Shown: in pieces, positions 7,794 to 17,447 of the stretch
Position numbering within the stretch: position 1 is the stretch's first letter
Layout: each line of letters opens with the position of its first letter
From: Listeria weihenstephanensis
GTDB taxonomy: Bacteria > Bacillota > Bacilli > Lactobacillales > Listeriaceae
Direction: 5' to 3'
Assembly (NCBI RefSeq): GCF_003534205.1
Contig: NZ_CP011102.1
Coordinates: 62,001-126,000, forward strand
DNA: 64,000 nt
Program-made: the position numbers and the translations under genes
The notes under the pieces: generated by a model
The model's database searches: none
Told to the model about the DNA's origin: nothing
Seen by the model: the letters and a program-made list of their open reading frames with translations, nothing else

Positions 7794-8192
7794 ATGCAGC
7801 TGCTTAAAGCATTGAACGGTATAGAAGAAGCTTTGATTGAAAGACATAGCGTCGATATTCTGCTAAATAGAATCAAACTGAATCTCGTATATCCTGATAA
7901 TGGTGAGAAGGTGAATGTTATTTTTAGGAAAGTCAGCGTGTTTTATTTTGTAAATGGATATGAGGACAGTCGTTATGCTACGAGTGATTATGAGTATGGC
8001 GAAAAGCGGGAATTGTTGTCCATAGTTTATGGTGATTCGGAGCATCAAAGCTTATTAATCAAAGCTAGAGACCGCTTCTACGATGGGTTTGACGCTAAAT
8101 TTAATTTCACATTAGAGTTCATGGAAGGTTTATTGCTGATTGAGGCTGATGAGATTGAGATAGCTGGTTCTAAATTTGAGAATTTGAGTTAA
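7794..8192 (+). CDS. Uncharacterised 132-aa protein
   Basis: The ATG at 7794 is chosen over the upstream in-frame GTG at 7749 because GGAGGTG (7783-7789) sits just before it. The acidic, soluble product resembles in size and composition many immunity-type proteins, but no motif is recognisable. It follows the small-membrane-protein run in the same orientation. Confidence 0.5.
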   Translation: MQLLKALNGIEEALIERHSVDILLNRIKLNLVYPDNGEKVNVIFRKVSVFYFVNGYEDSRYATSDYEYGEKRELLSIVYGDSEHQSLLIKARDRFYDGFDAKFNFTLEFMEGLLLIEADEIEIAGSKFENLS

Positions 8193-8220
8193 AGCACAGT
8201 ACAAATTCAGGAGGTACATA

Positions 8221-8673
8221 ATGATTCGATACGATAAAATTCTGGTTAGCATATATTCACCCGAACTCCATAGCTATGCAAACCAAGGTGATATTCTGTT
8301 TCTTCCTCAAAAAGGTGATTCTGCCAAAAAACTATTCAAGCCAAGAAGAGGTACATCCTATTTTGTAGCACTGAGTGATGACAGAAAACCAAGCGCTATC
8401 GGTGTTATAAAAACAATAAAGGGCGGAATGACAGCAGAAAATTTGGCGCGGTTGGATTGTATGACAAGGAATAAGAAAACTGCGATTCCTGATAATTTAG
8501 AGATGTATGAAAAATTTTTAGAACGTATTAATAAATTTCCAGAAAATCAGCCAATGGCGCTATACTGGCAGGATAGGTTTGGTTCTAAGGAGAAGACGCT
8601 GGTTGTTAATAAAGCTATTGTAAGAGGGTATGATCTTGATTTGGCGGAGATTTTTCAATTTGATTATGAGTGA
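8221..8673 (+). CDS. Uncharacterised 150-aa basic protein
   Basis: Strong AGGAGGT at 8210-8216. Soluble, mixed alpha/beta composition with basic patches (KKLFKPRRG, TRNKK); no signal peptide or helix. It lies 28 bp after the preceding gene and is probably cotranscribed with it. No family recognised. Confidence 0.5.
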   Translation: MIRYDKILVSIYSPELHSYANQGDILFLPQKGDSAKKLFKPRRGTSYFVALSDDRKPSAIGVIKTIKGGMTAENLARLDCMTRNKKTAIPDNLEMYEKFLERINKFPENQPMALYWQDRFGSKEKTLVVNKAIVRGYDLDLAEIFQFDYE

Positions 8674-8771
8674 TTGCCTAGAGAACACAAGATAAGCGTG
8701 GATTTTATCATGTAATAGAGGATGTAGAAAGAATGAGCTGTATCGAATTTAAGTCAAAGGAGAATCGAAAT

Positions 8772-9026
8772 ATGAGAAATAAAGTAAAGGATGTCATTGA
8801 TGAATGGGATCCGATTGAAGTGCTTCCATTTGCTCCTTCAGATGAGTATGACTCAGAAATAAATCAAATTGTTTACTTTTTAAATAGACGTGAGATTACA
8901 GATTTTGAACTCGCCGATAAGATTGAGAAAGTTTTTATAGATGCATTTGACGATTCTATAATTCAATTTACCAAAAAAGAGTATCTGGCTATTTCAAGAA
9001 AAATTTTAAGTGAGAACACTGAATAA
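8772..9026 (+). CDS. DUF1871-like small protein (YugE type)
   Basis: 84 residues from the ATG at 8772, which has AAGGAG at 8758-8763; an in-frame ATG at 8733 would add 13 residues but has a poor site. The segment DEWDPIEVLPFAPSDEYDSE is what I recall as the hallmark of the DUF1871/YugE family. These proteins are small, acidic and of unknown function, and occur among immunity-like genes. Last gene of the 6091-9026 string. Confidence 0.6.
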   Translation: MRNKVKDVIDEWDPIEVLPFAPSDEYDSEINQIVYFLNRREITDFELADKIEKVFIDAFDDSIIQFTKKEYLAISRKILSENTE

Positions 9027-9147
9027 TCACTGAAATGTGGTGAGATCTAATTTTGGTGATACTCTACATAATCGTCACTATATGCAACGATAATGACGGG
9101 AGCACTTGTTATATTTTTGATAAAATCGCTTTAAGGAGGTCATAGGA

Positions 9148-10017
9148 ATGGATACAATTAAGCAAATGAATCTAGCTATGCAGTATATTGAAGCTCATTT
9201 GATGGACGAAATGGATTACAAAGAGCTTTCGAAAATCGCGTGTTGTTCGGAGTATCATTTCAGACGGGTCTTTTCATACCTTGCAGGAATGCCGCTTAGC
9301 GAGTATATTCGATTAAGAAAATTAGCCGTAGCAGCCATTTTGATAAAAGATAGTGATGAAAAAATTATCGATATTGCGATGCGTTTTGGCTATGAGTCGC
9401 CTGATGCTTTTACCCGAGCGTTTCAGTCGATGCACCACGTCACGCCTACGCAGGCTAAAAAAGAGAACACGCACTTAAAAACTTTTCTGCCGATGACCTT
9501 CCAATTGAAAATACAAGGGGGAAATATAATGGATTATCGGATTGAAACAAAAGATGCTTTTAAAATTGTCGGGATTAGCAAGCGCATTAAACTAGTGTAT
9601 GAGGGCGTAAATCCGCAGATGGATTCTATGTGGGCAAGCCTAAAACCAGAAGACTTTGTGGCGTTGAAAAAACTATCGAATATTCAGCCGTCGGGAATCA
9701 TTTGTGCTTCAACGAACTTTGGTGAGGGTAGAGAGGAAGGCGCTGAGTTAGATCAATACATTGGTGTTGCTACGACGATGGCTGTTCCGGAAAAATGGGA
9801 AGCTTTAGTGGTGGAACCTTCAACTTGGGTAGTGTTCACGGCGTGTGGAGAATTTCCTAAAGCATTGCAGGATGTTTGGGCAAGGATTTACTCAGAATGG
9901 CTCCCAACGTCGGGTTATGAAGTTGTTCCGGGACCGGAAATCTTGTGGAATGAGAGTCCTGATACAAGTAAGCCAGATTATAAAAGTGAGATTTGGATAC
10001 CGGTTGTGCGGAAGTAG
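9148..10017 (+). CDS. AraC-family regulator with GyrI-like effector-binding domain
   Basis: 289 residues. Residues 1-100 hold two helix-turn-helix motifs of the AraC family (YKELSKIACCSEYHFRRVFS and ALIKDSDEKIIDIAMRFGYE region, ending FGYESPDAFTRAFQ). Residues ~125-289 look like the GyrI/BmrR C-terminal effector domain (MDYRIETKDAFKIVGIS ... EIWIPV). Such proteins respond to small amphipathic ligands; the target is not evident. Excellent AAGGAGG site. Followed by a terminator related to those at 1758 and 6028. Confidence 0.85.
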   Translation: MDTIKQMNLAMQYIEAHLMDEMDYKELSKIACCSEYHFRRVFSYLAGMPLSEYIRLRKLAVAAILIKDSDEKIIDIAMRFGYESPDAFTRAFQSMHHVTPTQAKKENTHLKTFLPMTFQLKIQGGNIMDYRIETKDAFKIVGISKRIKLVYEGVNPQMDSMWASLKPEDFVALKKLSNIQPSGIICASTNFGEGREEGAELDQYIGVATTMAVPEKWEALVVEPSTWVVFTACGEFPKALQDVWARIYSEWLPTSGYEVVPGPEILWNESPDTSKPDYKSEIWIPVVRK

Positions 10018-10018
10018 T

Positions 10019-10092
10019 TTTGGGACGTGCTCTTCTCGATGTTTTGGGGAGGGCATGTTTCGATGAATGGCCTTATAAACGATTTTCTCTAC
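10019..10092 (+). repeat. Terminator-like cassette end plus 21-nt remnant of small-protein gene D
   Basis: 10019-10060 repeats the TGCTCTTCTCGA...GGGGAGGGCATG terminator type seen at 1758 and 6028. Immediately after, 10072-10092 is identical to 7392-7412 in gene D, starting a frame (ATG at 10063) that soon diverges. This marks a recombination junction. Confidence 0.5.
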
Positions 10093-10135
10093 GTATGTAA
10101 CAGCCCAGACGAGGGGAGCGAACAGATTAGCCTAA

Positions 10136-10300
10136 CTTGCGAAGCGTAAATCAGCTTGGAGAGAATTTCGAAATGCATTAGATCAGCAGATTGCGATAGA
10201 GGAAAATCCAGTTCAAAAAGAAGAATTGTACGAATACAAGAAGAATATGATGGGAAATCAAAATTTTAAGGAGGGCAAAATCCAAAATGAAAATCACTGA
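10136..10300 (+). pseudogene. Orphan polymorphic-toxin tail fragment
   Basis: A 54-codon frame opens after a stop at 10133-10135 and ends at 10298-10300, overlapping the start of the next gene by 14 bp. It encodes a charged helical segment (SAWREFRNALDQQIAIEE). Having only a C-terminal piece coupled by overlap to a putative immunity gene is typical of orphan toxin modules left after displacement; this reading is inference. Confidence 0.45.
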
Positions 10301-11084
10301 AAACGTATTACTGGAGAATGAGTTCTATCTGTATTCTGAAAACGGAGGAGGACCAGCTACATATACGATTAAGAATGGTACGATAGAAATTTTACATGGT
10401 GATCTGCTTTTGGAATTTCCGTATACGTATAGTCAGCCAACTTTTACAATATGTAAGGCTATTTTGACGGAGGGCGGGGAAGTATTTCTTATTGTCAGCG
10501 ATTGGCTAGATGATGAGGGCCTGTATATTTTGAGTTTCAGTGATAGTGCTAGTAGTTATGCGCTAGTAGGCGAAGGTTTGACAGGTTTTTTGGTAATCGG
10601 TGGGCTAGCTTATTTGCTGTACCATGAGGAGGGGGTATATCATACACATTCAGACAGCCAGTTAAACGGGTATAGTATGTACGCGTTATTAAAATGGGAG
10701 CCTATTCAAAATGAAATGGTGCGTGTGTTGCCTGACGAGTTTCTTCCTATTGACGACGCTAATTCATTTTGCTACGACGGTAAAGCGAATTTGTATGTTT
10801 TCTATTACGGCGAAATGGGTGAGGGTTATGGGAATTTTTGTTTGAAGTATAATTTGGCTACAAATCAAGGTGAATATTACACGATTCCGACTTATTATGA
10901 GGGTTCTTATTATTACGATAACCGCTGTTATGGCTTTGATGGGAAGGGAATTATGGAGTTTAATAGCAAAATGGAACCGGTGAACTATACTGCGCTTGAT
11001 ATGTCGGGAATGAATGATATAATAGGTGGCTATCAAGAATTAGTGATTATCGAAGAAGACAAATCCTACTTTGTCTACAAGTAA
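10287..11084 (+). CDS. Putative immunity protein of the orphan toxin tail
   Basis: 265 residues with AAGGAGGG at 10269-10276. The acidic, Tyr/Gly-rich sequence has repeated strand-like blocks (YFYGEMGEGYG, EGSYYYDNRCYG), suggesting a beta-propeller-like or all-beta soluble fold. No signal peptide. Its overlap with the toxin-tail remnant suggests an immunity role. No named family recognised. Confidence 0.5.
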   Translation: MKITENVLLENEFYLYSENGGGPATYTIKNGTIEILHGDLLLEFPYTYSQPTFTICKAILTEGGEVFLIVSDWLDDEGLYILSFSDSASSYALVGEGLTGFLVIGGLAYLLYHEEGVYHTHSDSQLNGYSMYALLKWEPIQNEMVRVLPDEFLPIDDANSFCYDGKANLYVFYYGEMGEGYGNFCLKYNLATNQGEYYTIPTYYEGSYYYDNRCYGFDGKGIMEFNSKMEPVNYTALDMSGMNDIIGGYQELVIIEEDKSYFVYK

Positions 11085-11236
11085 AAACAATACTTTGTCC
11101 ACTAACACCTTTAATTTGTCTATATAATCCAGATATAGCTATGCTAAAATTGTTATGTAAGCGTTTTTTTGAAATTTTAGTTTTATTCAGCGTGCCTTGA
11201 GGAGATTAGAAGACAAAATTGAAAAGGGGTTTTTTC

Positions 11237-13018
11237 ATGAGTAAGAAGAGCTTGATTTTTTCGATTGTTTTTGTGTTATGTGTTAGCTTGATTCCGATGT
11301 TTTCGCTACCATCGCGAAGTGTGAAGGCCGAGGAGCAGATCACGAATAAGAATTTCATGGTTTATTATCGGGCTTGGCGGGATGTTGAGATGAAGGGGGT
11401 TAATACGAGTTTACCGGATGAAAACTGGATTAGTATGAGTGATATTCCTTATGGGATCAATGTTGTCAACGTTTTTAGTTACGTGCCGCCGGGTCAGGAG
11501 GAGCTTGCAAAACCGTTTTTTGATAAGCTAAAAACGGAATATGGACCGGAATTGCACGCGCGTGGAGTCAAGTTGATTCGTGGTTTTGACTATTCTAAAT
11601 TATTGACCGTGCCACACGCAGGCAGTTTTCCAACTGAGAAAGAGTTTGACGATTATGCTAAGGCTTTGTTGGAGGAATTGATGACACCGTGGGGTTTGGA
11701 TGGGCTAGATATTGATATGGAAACGCATCCAAGTGCAGCCGATGTGAAAATTTCGGATGGTGTTATCAAGGCGCTATCGAAATATATTGGTCCGAAAGCG
11801 AATAACGGGACGCTCTTTTTATACGATACCAATGCCGAAACGATGGCTCCGTTCGAGAATGTGAGTGATAGTTTTGATATGTTGGCGTACCAGCAGTATG
11901 GCAGTGGCACGGATAGAACTGCGATGTCGTCGAATGCTTATGCGCCGTACATTTCGAAGGATAAGTTCTTGCCAGGCCTCACTTTCCCAGAGGAGCAGGA
12001 TCGGAATCGTTGGTATGACACGAAACTTCCATATGAGGATTCGAACATGTATCAGCTGGCGAAATATGTGCGGGAGAACGATTTGTCGGGAATGTTCTTG
12101 TATGCCTTCGATCGCGATGGGAAAACGTATAATGAGCCCGACATAAGCAGTGTTTCACCGTCGAATCTGTTGTGGACGAAAACGGCGATTTTAGAGGTTA
12201 ATGGTTATTCTGTAGAAAGCGCGAAAGAGTTGGCGAAACATCATTTGCAGCGGATTCAGTATAGTAAAGGTATCGCCAGCGCCAAAGTGTCCGAGCTTGA
12301 AAACCTTATTAACAAGGCGAGCAATCTTTACGAAGCGAATGTTGCGATTCTAGGTGCGAACTTTGAAATGGCGATTAGCCCAAGTTACGATCCTATTTTG
12401 GAGAAAGAGTTAACGATTATTGACCTTACACCAGCGTTTGCGGCGATTGACGAAGCTGATTTCATCTTGTCTAAAGTTGAGCGTAACACAGCGAATGTAG
12501 AGGCTTTAAAAACGGCAAAAAACGACTTAACAAACTTGATTGGCGGGAAGAAATATACGGAGGCGGAGGTCAATGCAGCTGTCGCAAGTCTCACGAACCG
12601 TATTGCAGCGATTCCACAGCCAGTGACGGCGATTTATCAAGATACGAAGGGTGAAAAAATTGCGGATAACGTGCAGCTCACTGGGAAATTTGGTGAGAGT
12701 TATGACTTTGCGGAGAAAGATATCACAGATTATACACTGCAAGAGATGAAAGGCGATTCTAGCGGCACGTTTTCAGAAACGGCACAAGAGGTCGTTTATA
12801 TTTATGCAAATGATGCGCCAGCCCCGAAACCAGCACCTAACGTGGATAATGGGCAAGACGCGAAAGTGGAAGAAACTGCAACTGTGAAAAGTCCAGAAAA
12901 AGTTGGAGAGCTTCCAGAAACGGGCGACGAATCATCGAGCAACTGGCTAGTCCTCGTTGGTCTGTTAGCAATTTTGACTTCCGTGACACTTCTTTATAGG
13001 AAAAAAGAGAAAGCGTAA
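11237..13018 (+). CDS. Wall-anchored GH18 endo-beta-N-acetylglucosaminidase-like protein
   Basis: 593 residues from the ATG at 11237 (AAAAGGGG upstream; a TTG at 11219 is less likely). A signal peptide covers residues 1-31. The GH18 domain has the DGLDIDME motif at 155-162 with Glu162 as predicted acid, and the start FMVYYRAWRDVEMKG resembles EndoS/EndoE-type enzymes that cut N-glycan cores. A helical linker and a MucBP-like strand region (about 460-530) lead to LPETG followed by a hydrophobic helix and KKEKA, the sortase A signal. Expected activity is hydrolysis of the chitobiose core of N-glycans at the cell surface; substrate not proven. Single-gene unit. Confidence 0.85.
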   Translation: MSKKSLIFSIVFVLCVSLIPMFSLPSRSVKAEEQITNKNFMVYYRAWRDVEMKGVNTSLPDENWISMSDIPYGINVVNVFSYVPPGQEELAKPFFDKLKTEYGPELHARGVKLIRGFDYSKLLTVPHAGSFPTEKEFDDYAKALLEELMTPWGLDGLDIDMETHPSAADVKISDGVIKALSKYIGPKANNGTLFLYDTNAETMAPFENVSDSFDMLAYQQYGSGTDRTAMSSNAYAPYISKDKFLPGLTFPEEQDRNRWYDTKLPYEDSNMYQLAKYVRENDLSGMFLYAFDRDGKTYNEPDISSVSPSNLLWTKTAILEVNGYSVESAKELAKHHLQRIQYSKGIASAKVSELENLINKASNLYEANVAILGANFEMAISPSYDPILEKELTIIDLTPAFAAIDEADFILSKVERNTANVEALKTAKNDLTNLIGGKKYTEAEVNAAVASLTNRIAAIPQPVTAIYQDTKGEKIADNVQLTGKFGESYDFAEKDITDYTLQEMKGDSSGTFSETAQEVVYIYANDAPAPKPAPNVDNGQDAKVEETATVKSPEKVGELPETGDESSSNWLVLVGLLAILTSVTLLYRKKEKA

Positions 13019-13027
13019 AAATAAGGT

Positions 13028-13056
13028 TTGACAATTCAAGCGGAACCTAGTATTCT
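13028..13056 (+). promoter_or_regulatory. Sigma-A promoter of the ABC-F leader
   Basis: TTGACA (13028-13033), exactly 17 bp, TATTCT (13051-13056). It drives a ~780-nt leader that reaches the ABC-F gene. Confidence 0.75.
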
Positions 13057-13094
13057 AAAAGCATATTTTAGAAACGGAAAGAGGTGAGGAATCC

Positions 13095-13205
13095 ATGAAA
13101 TTCTCGATAGCACGTTTGAAGTTAGTTGCCAATTTATGCAGTATCATCCGTGCCATTTTTTCCATCTTTTCAGTTACAGGACACAAGTCTGTCCAATTTG
13201 CGTAA
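13095..13205 (+). CDS. 36-aa leader peptide upstream of the ABC-F gene
   Basis: ATG at 13095 with GAGGTGAGG just upstream and TAA at 13203. The hydrophobic/basic peptide begins MKFSIARLKLVANLC. The segment AGGAATCCATG, covering the translation start, has a perfect reverse complement at 13231-13241, and the 3' half of the ORF forms further stems (CAGTTAC/GTAACTG around GGACA/TGTCC). This is the layout of drug-sensing leader peptides of resistance genes, where ribosome stalling alters RNA folding; inference. Confidence 0.5.
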   Translation: MKFSIARLKLVANLCSIIRAIFSIFSVTGHKSVQFA

Positions 13206-13243
13206 CTGAATATCGGAAAAATAAGAGAAGCATGGATTCCTAA

Positions 13244-13493
13244 CTGAAAAGCTAAAATGGCTCGTTTAGCTCCGAAAAAAGCTGGAAGATCTGCAGTGAA
13301 AACCTGTTATTGGTTTTTGCGAAAGATGTGAAGTTATCGAGGAGTAAGCCGTTGAAGCTAGATCTAAACTGAAAAGCTAAAATGGCTCGTTCAACTCCGA
13401 AAAGAACTGGAACATCTGTAGTGAAAACCCGGTCTTGGTTTTTGCGAAAGATGCGAAGTTATCGAGGAGTTAGCCATTGAAGCTAGATCTAAA
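13244..13493 (+). repeat. Dispersed repeat family R1, two tandem 125-bp copies
   Basis: 13244-13368 and 13369-13493 are ~85-90% identical. Each contains a hairpin AGCTAAA...TTTAGCT or a variant, then TCCGAAAA, a GGTTTTTGCG segment and a GAAGCTAGATCT end. Further copies are at 13632-13755, 13756-13806 (partial), 51126-51247 (minus) and 60395-60515. No reading frame is conserved. Confidence 0.8.
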
Positions 13494-13499
13494 CTGAAA

Positions 13500-13597
13500 A
13501 ACTCAGGACTAATCCCAATTCGAGACGGAGTGTACATCCTTTCGAATGCTGAATCTGACTTTGTGTCGGGCTCTTAGGGATTTGCTTGAGTTTTTTT
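13500..13597 (+). terminator. Candidate attenuator in the ABC-F leader
   Basis: ACTCAGGACTAATCCC pairs imperfectly with GGGATTTGCTTGAGT and is followed by TTTTTTT; an inner ATTCGA/TCGAAT stem lies within. Lying between promoter and ABC-F gene, it would stop most transcripts unless relieved. Confidence 0.5.
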
Positions 13598-13615
13598 GTT
13601 ATACCAAATAATGAT

Positions 13616-13631
13616 TGTTTCACGTGAAACA
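13616..13631 (+). other. parS site 1
   Basis: TGTTTCACGTGAAACA, identical to the Bacillus subtilis Spo0J/ParB parS consensus. Lies in the ABC-F leader. Confidence 0.9.
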
Positions 13632-13806
13632 ATGAAGTGCTGAAATGGCTTGTTCAGCTCCGAAAAAAACTGGAGCGGCCGCAGTGAAAACCTGGTGTTG
13701 GTTTTTGCGGAGGGCGAGAAGTTTTCGAGGAGCTAGCCATTGACGCCGGATCTGAATGAAGTGCTGAAATGGCTTGTTCAGCTTTGAAAAAAAATGGAGC
13801 CACAGG
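13632..13806 (+). repeat. R1 repeats, one full and one partial copy
   Basis: 13632-13755 is a full copy with GAAAAAAACTGGAGCGGCCG; 13756-13806 repeats its first ~50 bp just before the ABC-F ribosome binding site. Confidence 0.75.
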
Positions 13807-13844
13807 ATGAAATGCTTCTCGCACAATGATGAGGAGTAGGAATT

Positions 13845-15476
13845 ATGACAATAGTAGCTTTAAATAATATAACAAAACGCTTTACTGGGGATTTGATTTT
13901 AGAAAAGATTAGTTTACAGGTGGAGCAGGGGGAACGAATCGGGCTCATCGGTCGAAATGGTGAGGGGAAAAGTACGATCCTAAAGATTATCGCGCGAATC
14001 GAGATCCCTGATGAAGGAATTGTTTCGGTTCGGAAGGGCGCGACGGTGGGCTTGCTGGATCAGATGCCGAACGTGACGGGAACAATGGTTGTGCGTGATT
14101 TTCTGAGGACGGCGTTTGGGCATGTGTTGGCTTTACAGGCGGAACTGGAAGCGATGGAGAGCCGAATGATGCAGGATACGAGCGAGAAGTTGCTGCAAAA
14201 TTACGGCGAGAAACAGGCGCGTTTTATCGAGCTGGGCGGCTATAATTTGGATACGGATATGGATAAAATTTTGCATGGGCTGGGGATCCCACATTTGGCG
14301 AATAAGGCTTGGGAACAGTTGAGTGGTGGGGAGCGGACGAAGGTGTCGCTTGCCAAGATGTTGCTTGAGGAACCGGATTTGCTATTGCTGGATGAGCCGA
14401 CGAACCATCTGGATTTAAAGGCGGTGGAGTGGTTGACGCAATTTTTGAGGGTATATCGGGGGACGGTGTTGGTTGTTTCGCATGACCGGTATTTCTTGGA
14501 TGAGGTTGTCCAGAAGATTGTGGAGCTCGAAAATAAGGAATTGATCACGTATTACACGAATTTCTCGGGGTATTTAGTGGAGCGTGAGGAGCGGCTGCTC
14601 AAGGAATTCAAGGATTATAAGGATCAGCAGAAGAAAATTAAGAAAATGAAACAGGCTATCAAACGTTTACGGCAGTGGGCGATGGAAGCTAATCCGCCGA
14701 ATGCTGCGCTGTTCCGTCGAGCGAAAAATATGGAGAAGGCGCTGAATCGAATTGAGGTCCTGAAAAAACCAGCTTTGGAGCAGAAAAACATGCGACTGGA
14801 ATTCGAGGAGTCAAAACGTAGTGGGAAAGATGTGGTGATTTTCGATCAGGTTGGGTTGGAATTCGGGACGCAGATTTTGTTTGAGAGTCTGGATTGGCAT
14901 GTAAGGCAGAAGGAACGGATTGCGATTGTTGGCGAGAATGGGGCTGGGAAATCGACTATTTTGAAGCTGATTCTTGGTGAGCTGGAGCCTGATATCGGGA
15001 CGGTGCATGTGGGGCCGAGCGTTGATATTGCTTATTTATCGCAGCACGTGGATGTTGGGGATGAAAATCAGACGGTCATCGAGGCGTTTCGTGATAAAGT
15101 GGCGGTCGTGGAAGGGGACGCGAGACATATGTTAGCAACGTTCCTATTTTACGGCGAAATGGTGTTTCGAAAAGTGGCGAATCTGAGTGGTGGCGAGCGA
15201 ATGCGGCTTAGTTTGGCGCAGTTTATGAATCAGCCGGTGAATACGCTACTCTTGGATGAGCCGACGAACCATTTGGATATTGCTTCACGGGAAGTGCTGG
15301 AGGAAGCGTTGCGGAATTTTGAAGGGACGATTATCGCGATTTCGCATGACCGTTTCTTCATGGATCAGATTTTCGATAGGACGGTTTGGTTGGAGCAGGG
15401 GCAAATTTTTTCGTATGGGGGAAATTATTCGTATGCGGCTCAGAGACGAAAAGCGATTGTTTCACGTGAAACATAG
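13845..15476 (+). CDS. ABC-F family ATPase (ribosome-associated, possible antibiotic resistance)
   Basis: 543 residues, two ABC domains and no membrane segments. Walker A GRNGEGKS (~36-43) and GENGAGKS (~363-370); signatures LSGGERTKVS and LSGGERMRLS; Walker B LLLLDEPTNHLDL and TLLLDEPTNHLDI. A charged linker of ~80 residues (KDQQKKIKKMKQAIKRLRQW) between the domains is the ABC-F P-site-tRNA-interaction motif. ABC-F proteins act in the ribosomal E site, and some displace macrolide, lincosamide or pleuromutilin drugs; which subfamily this is cannot be decided here, but the long leader favours a resistance factor. RBS is GAGGAG. A parS site overlaps its 3' end. Confidence 0.85.
   Translation: MTIVALNNITKRFTGDLILEKISLQVEQGERIGLIGRNGEGKSTILKIIARIEIPDEGIVSVRKGATVGLLDQMPNVTGTMVVRDFLRTAFGHVLALQAELEAMESRMMQDTSEKLLQNYGEKQARFIELGGYNLDTDMDKILHGLGIPHLANKAWEQLSGGERTKVSLAKMLLEEPDLLLLDEPTNHLDLKAVEWLTQFLRVYRGTVLVVSHDRYFLDEVVQKIVELENKELITYYTNFSGYLVEREERLLKEFKDYKDQQKKIKKMKQAIKRLRQWAMEANPPNAALFRRAKNMEKALNRIEVLKKPALEQKNMRLEFEESKRSGKDVVIFDQVGLEFGTQILFESLDWHVRQKERIAIVGENGAGKSTILKLILGELEPDIGTVHVGPSVDIAYLSQHVDVGDENQTVIEAFRDKVAVVEGDARHMLATFLFYGEMVFRKVANLSGGERMRLSLAQFMNQPVNTLLLDEPTNHLDIASREVLEEALRNFEGTIIAISHDRFFMDQIFDRTVWLEQGQIFSYGGNYSYAAQRRKAIVSRET
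15458..15473 (+). other. parS site 2
   Basis: Perfect TGTTTCACGTGAAACA inside the last codons of the ABC-F gene (encoding the VSRET tail). Confidence 0.9.
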
Positions 15477-15689
15477 AGACTATATACCTATGACGGAGGA
15501 ACGTGGAAAACGGCTGCAACTCCTTTCATATCAAAATAGTTCGCTAATGGTCTGAAAGTCAAACTAGTTCAGAAAAAACTGATAATTGCAAGCCTCTTGA
15601 CATACGCGACTATTTCTTGTAGCATTTATCTAATTAGCAAAATCTATCGGCGAAAAAGGGAAGGGTTACGAGCGATTTTTCTACTATAG

Positions 15690-17213
<1,524 letters not shown>

Positions 17214-17228
17214 TGTGAAAATTAAAAG

Positions 17229-17271
17229 AAGCGGTAAAAAATCTGAAATTAGGTTTTTTATCGCTTTTTTT
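17229..17271 (+). terminator. guaB terminator
   Basis: AGCGGTAAAAAA pairs with TTTTTTATCGCT, followed by TTTTTT. Confidence 0.9.
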
Positions 17272-17447
17272 GCGTGGTTTTAAAATATACTATTTTTTAC
17301 TCTAGAAACAACTGAAAACTCCTATTAATGCTGTTTAAATAAGAAACAGGATCATATTTATGTTAATTTGTTTACTATTAAATCAGGGAGGTATATAAAA
17401 ATAACATAATCGAAAGGATAGCTGTGAAATTTTAGGGGGATTTGAAA

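Larger units (their letters stand above)
13085..13844 (+). promoter_or_regulatory. Long structured leader of the ABC-F gene
   Basis: From the leader ORF to the ABC-F start there are about 760 nt without another gene. In order: the start-sequestering inverted repeat, two tandem 125-bp repeats, a terminator-like stem with a T-run (13500-13597), a parS site, and one and a half more repeats. Listeria lmo0919 and Bacillus vmlR are known ABC-F genes with antibiotic-responsive attenuated leaders; this one has a comparable layout. Confidence 0.5.

Noticed and set aside
13620..13826. 68-residue minus-strand frame in the ABC-F leader
   Set aside because: Lies entirely in R1 repeat sequence and is not kept in other R1 copies.
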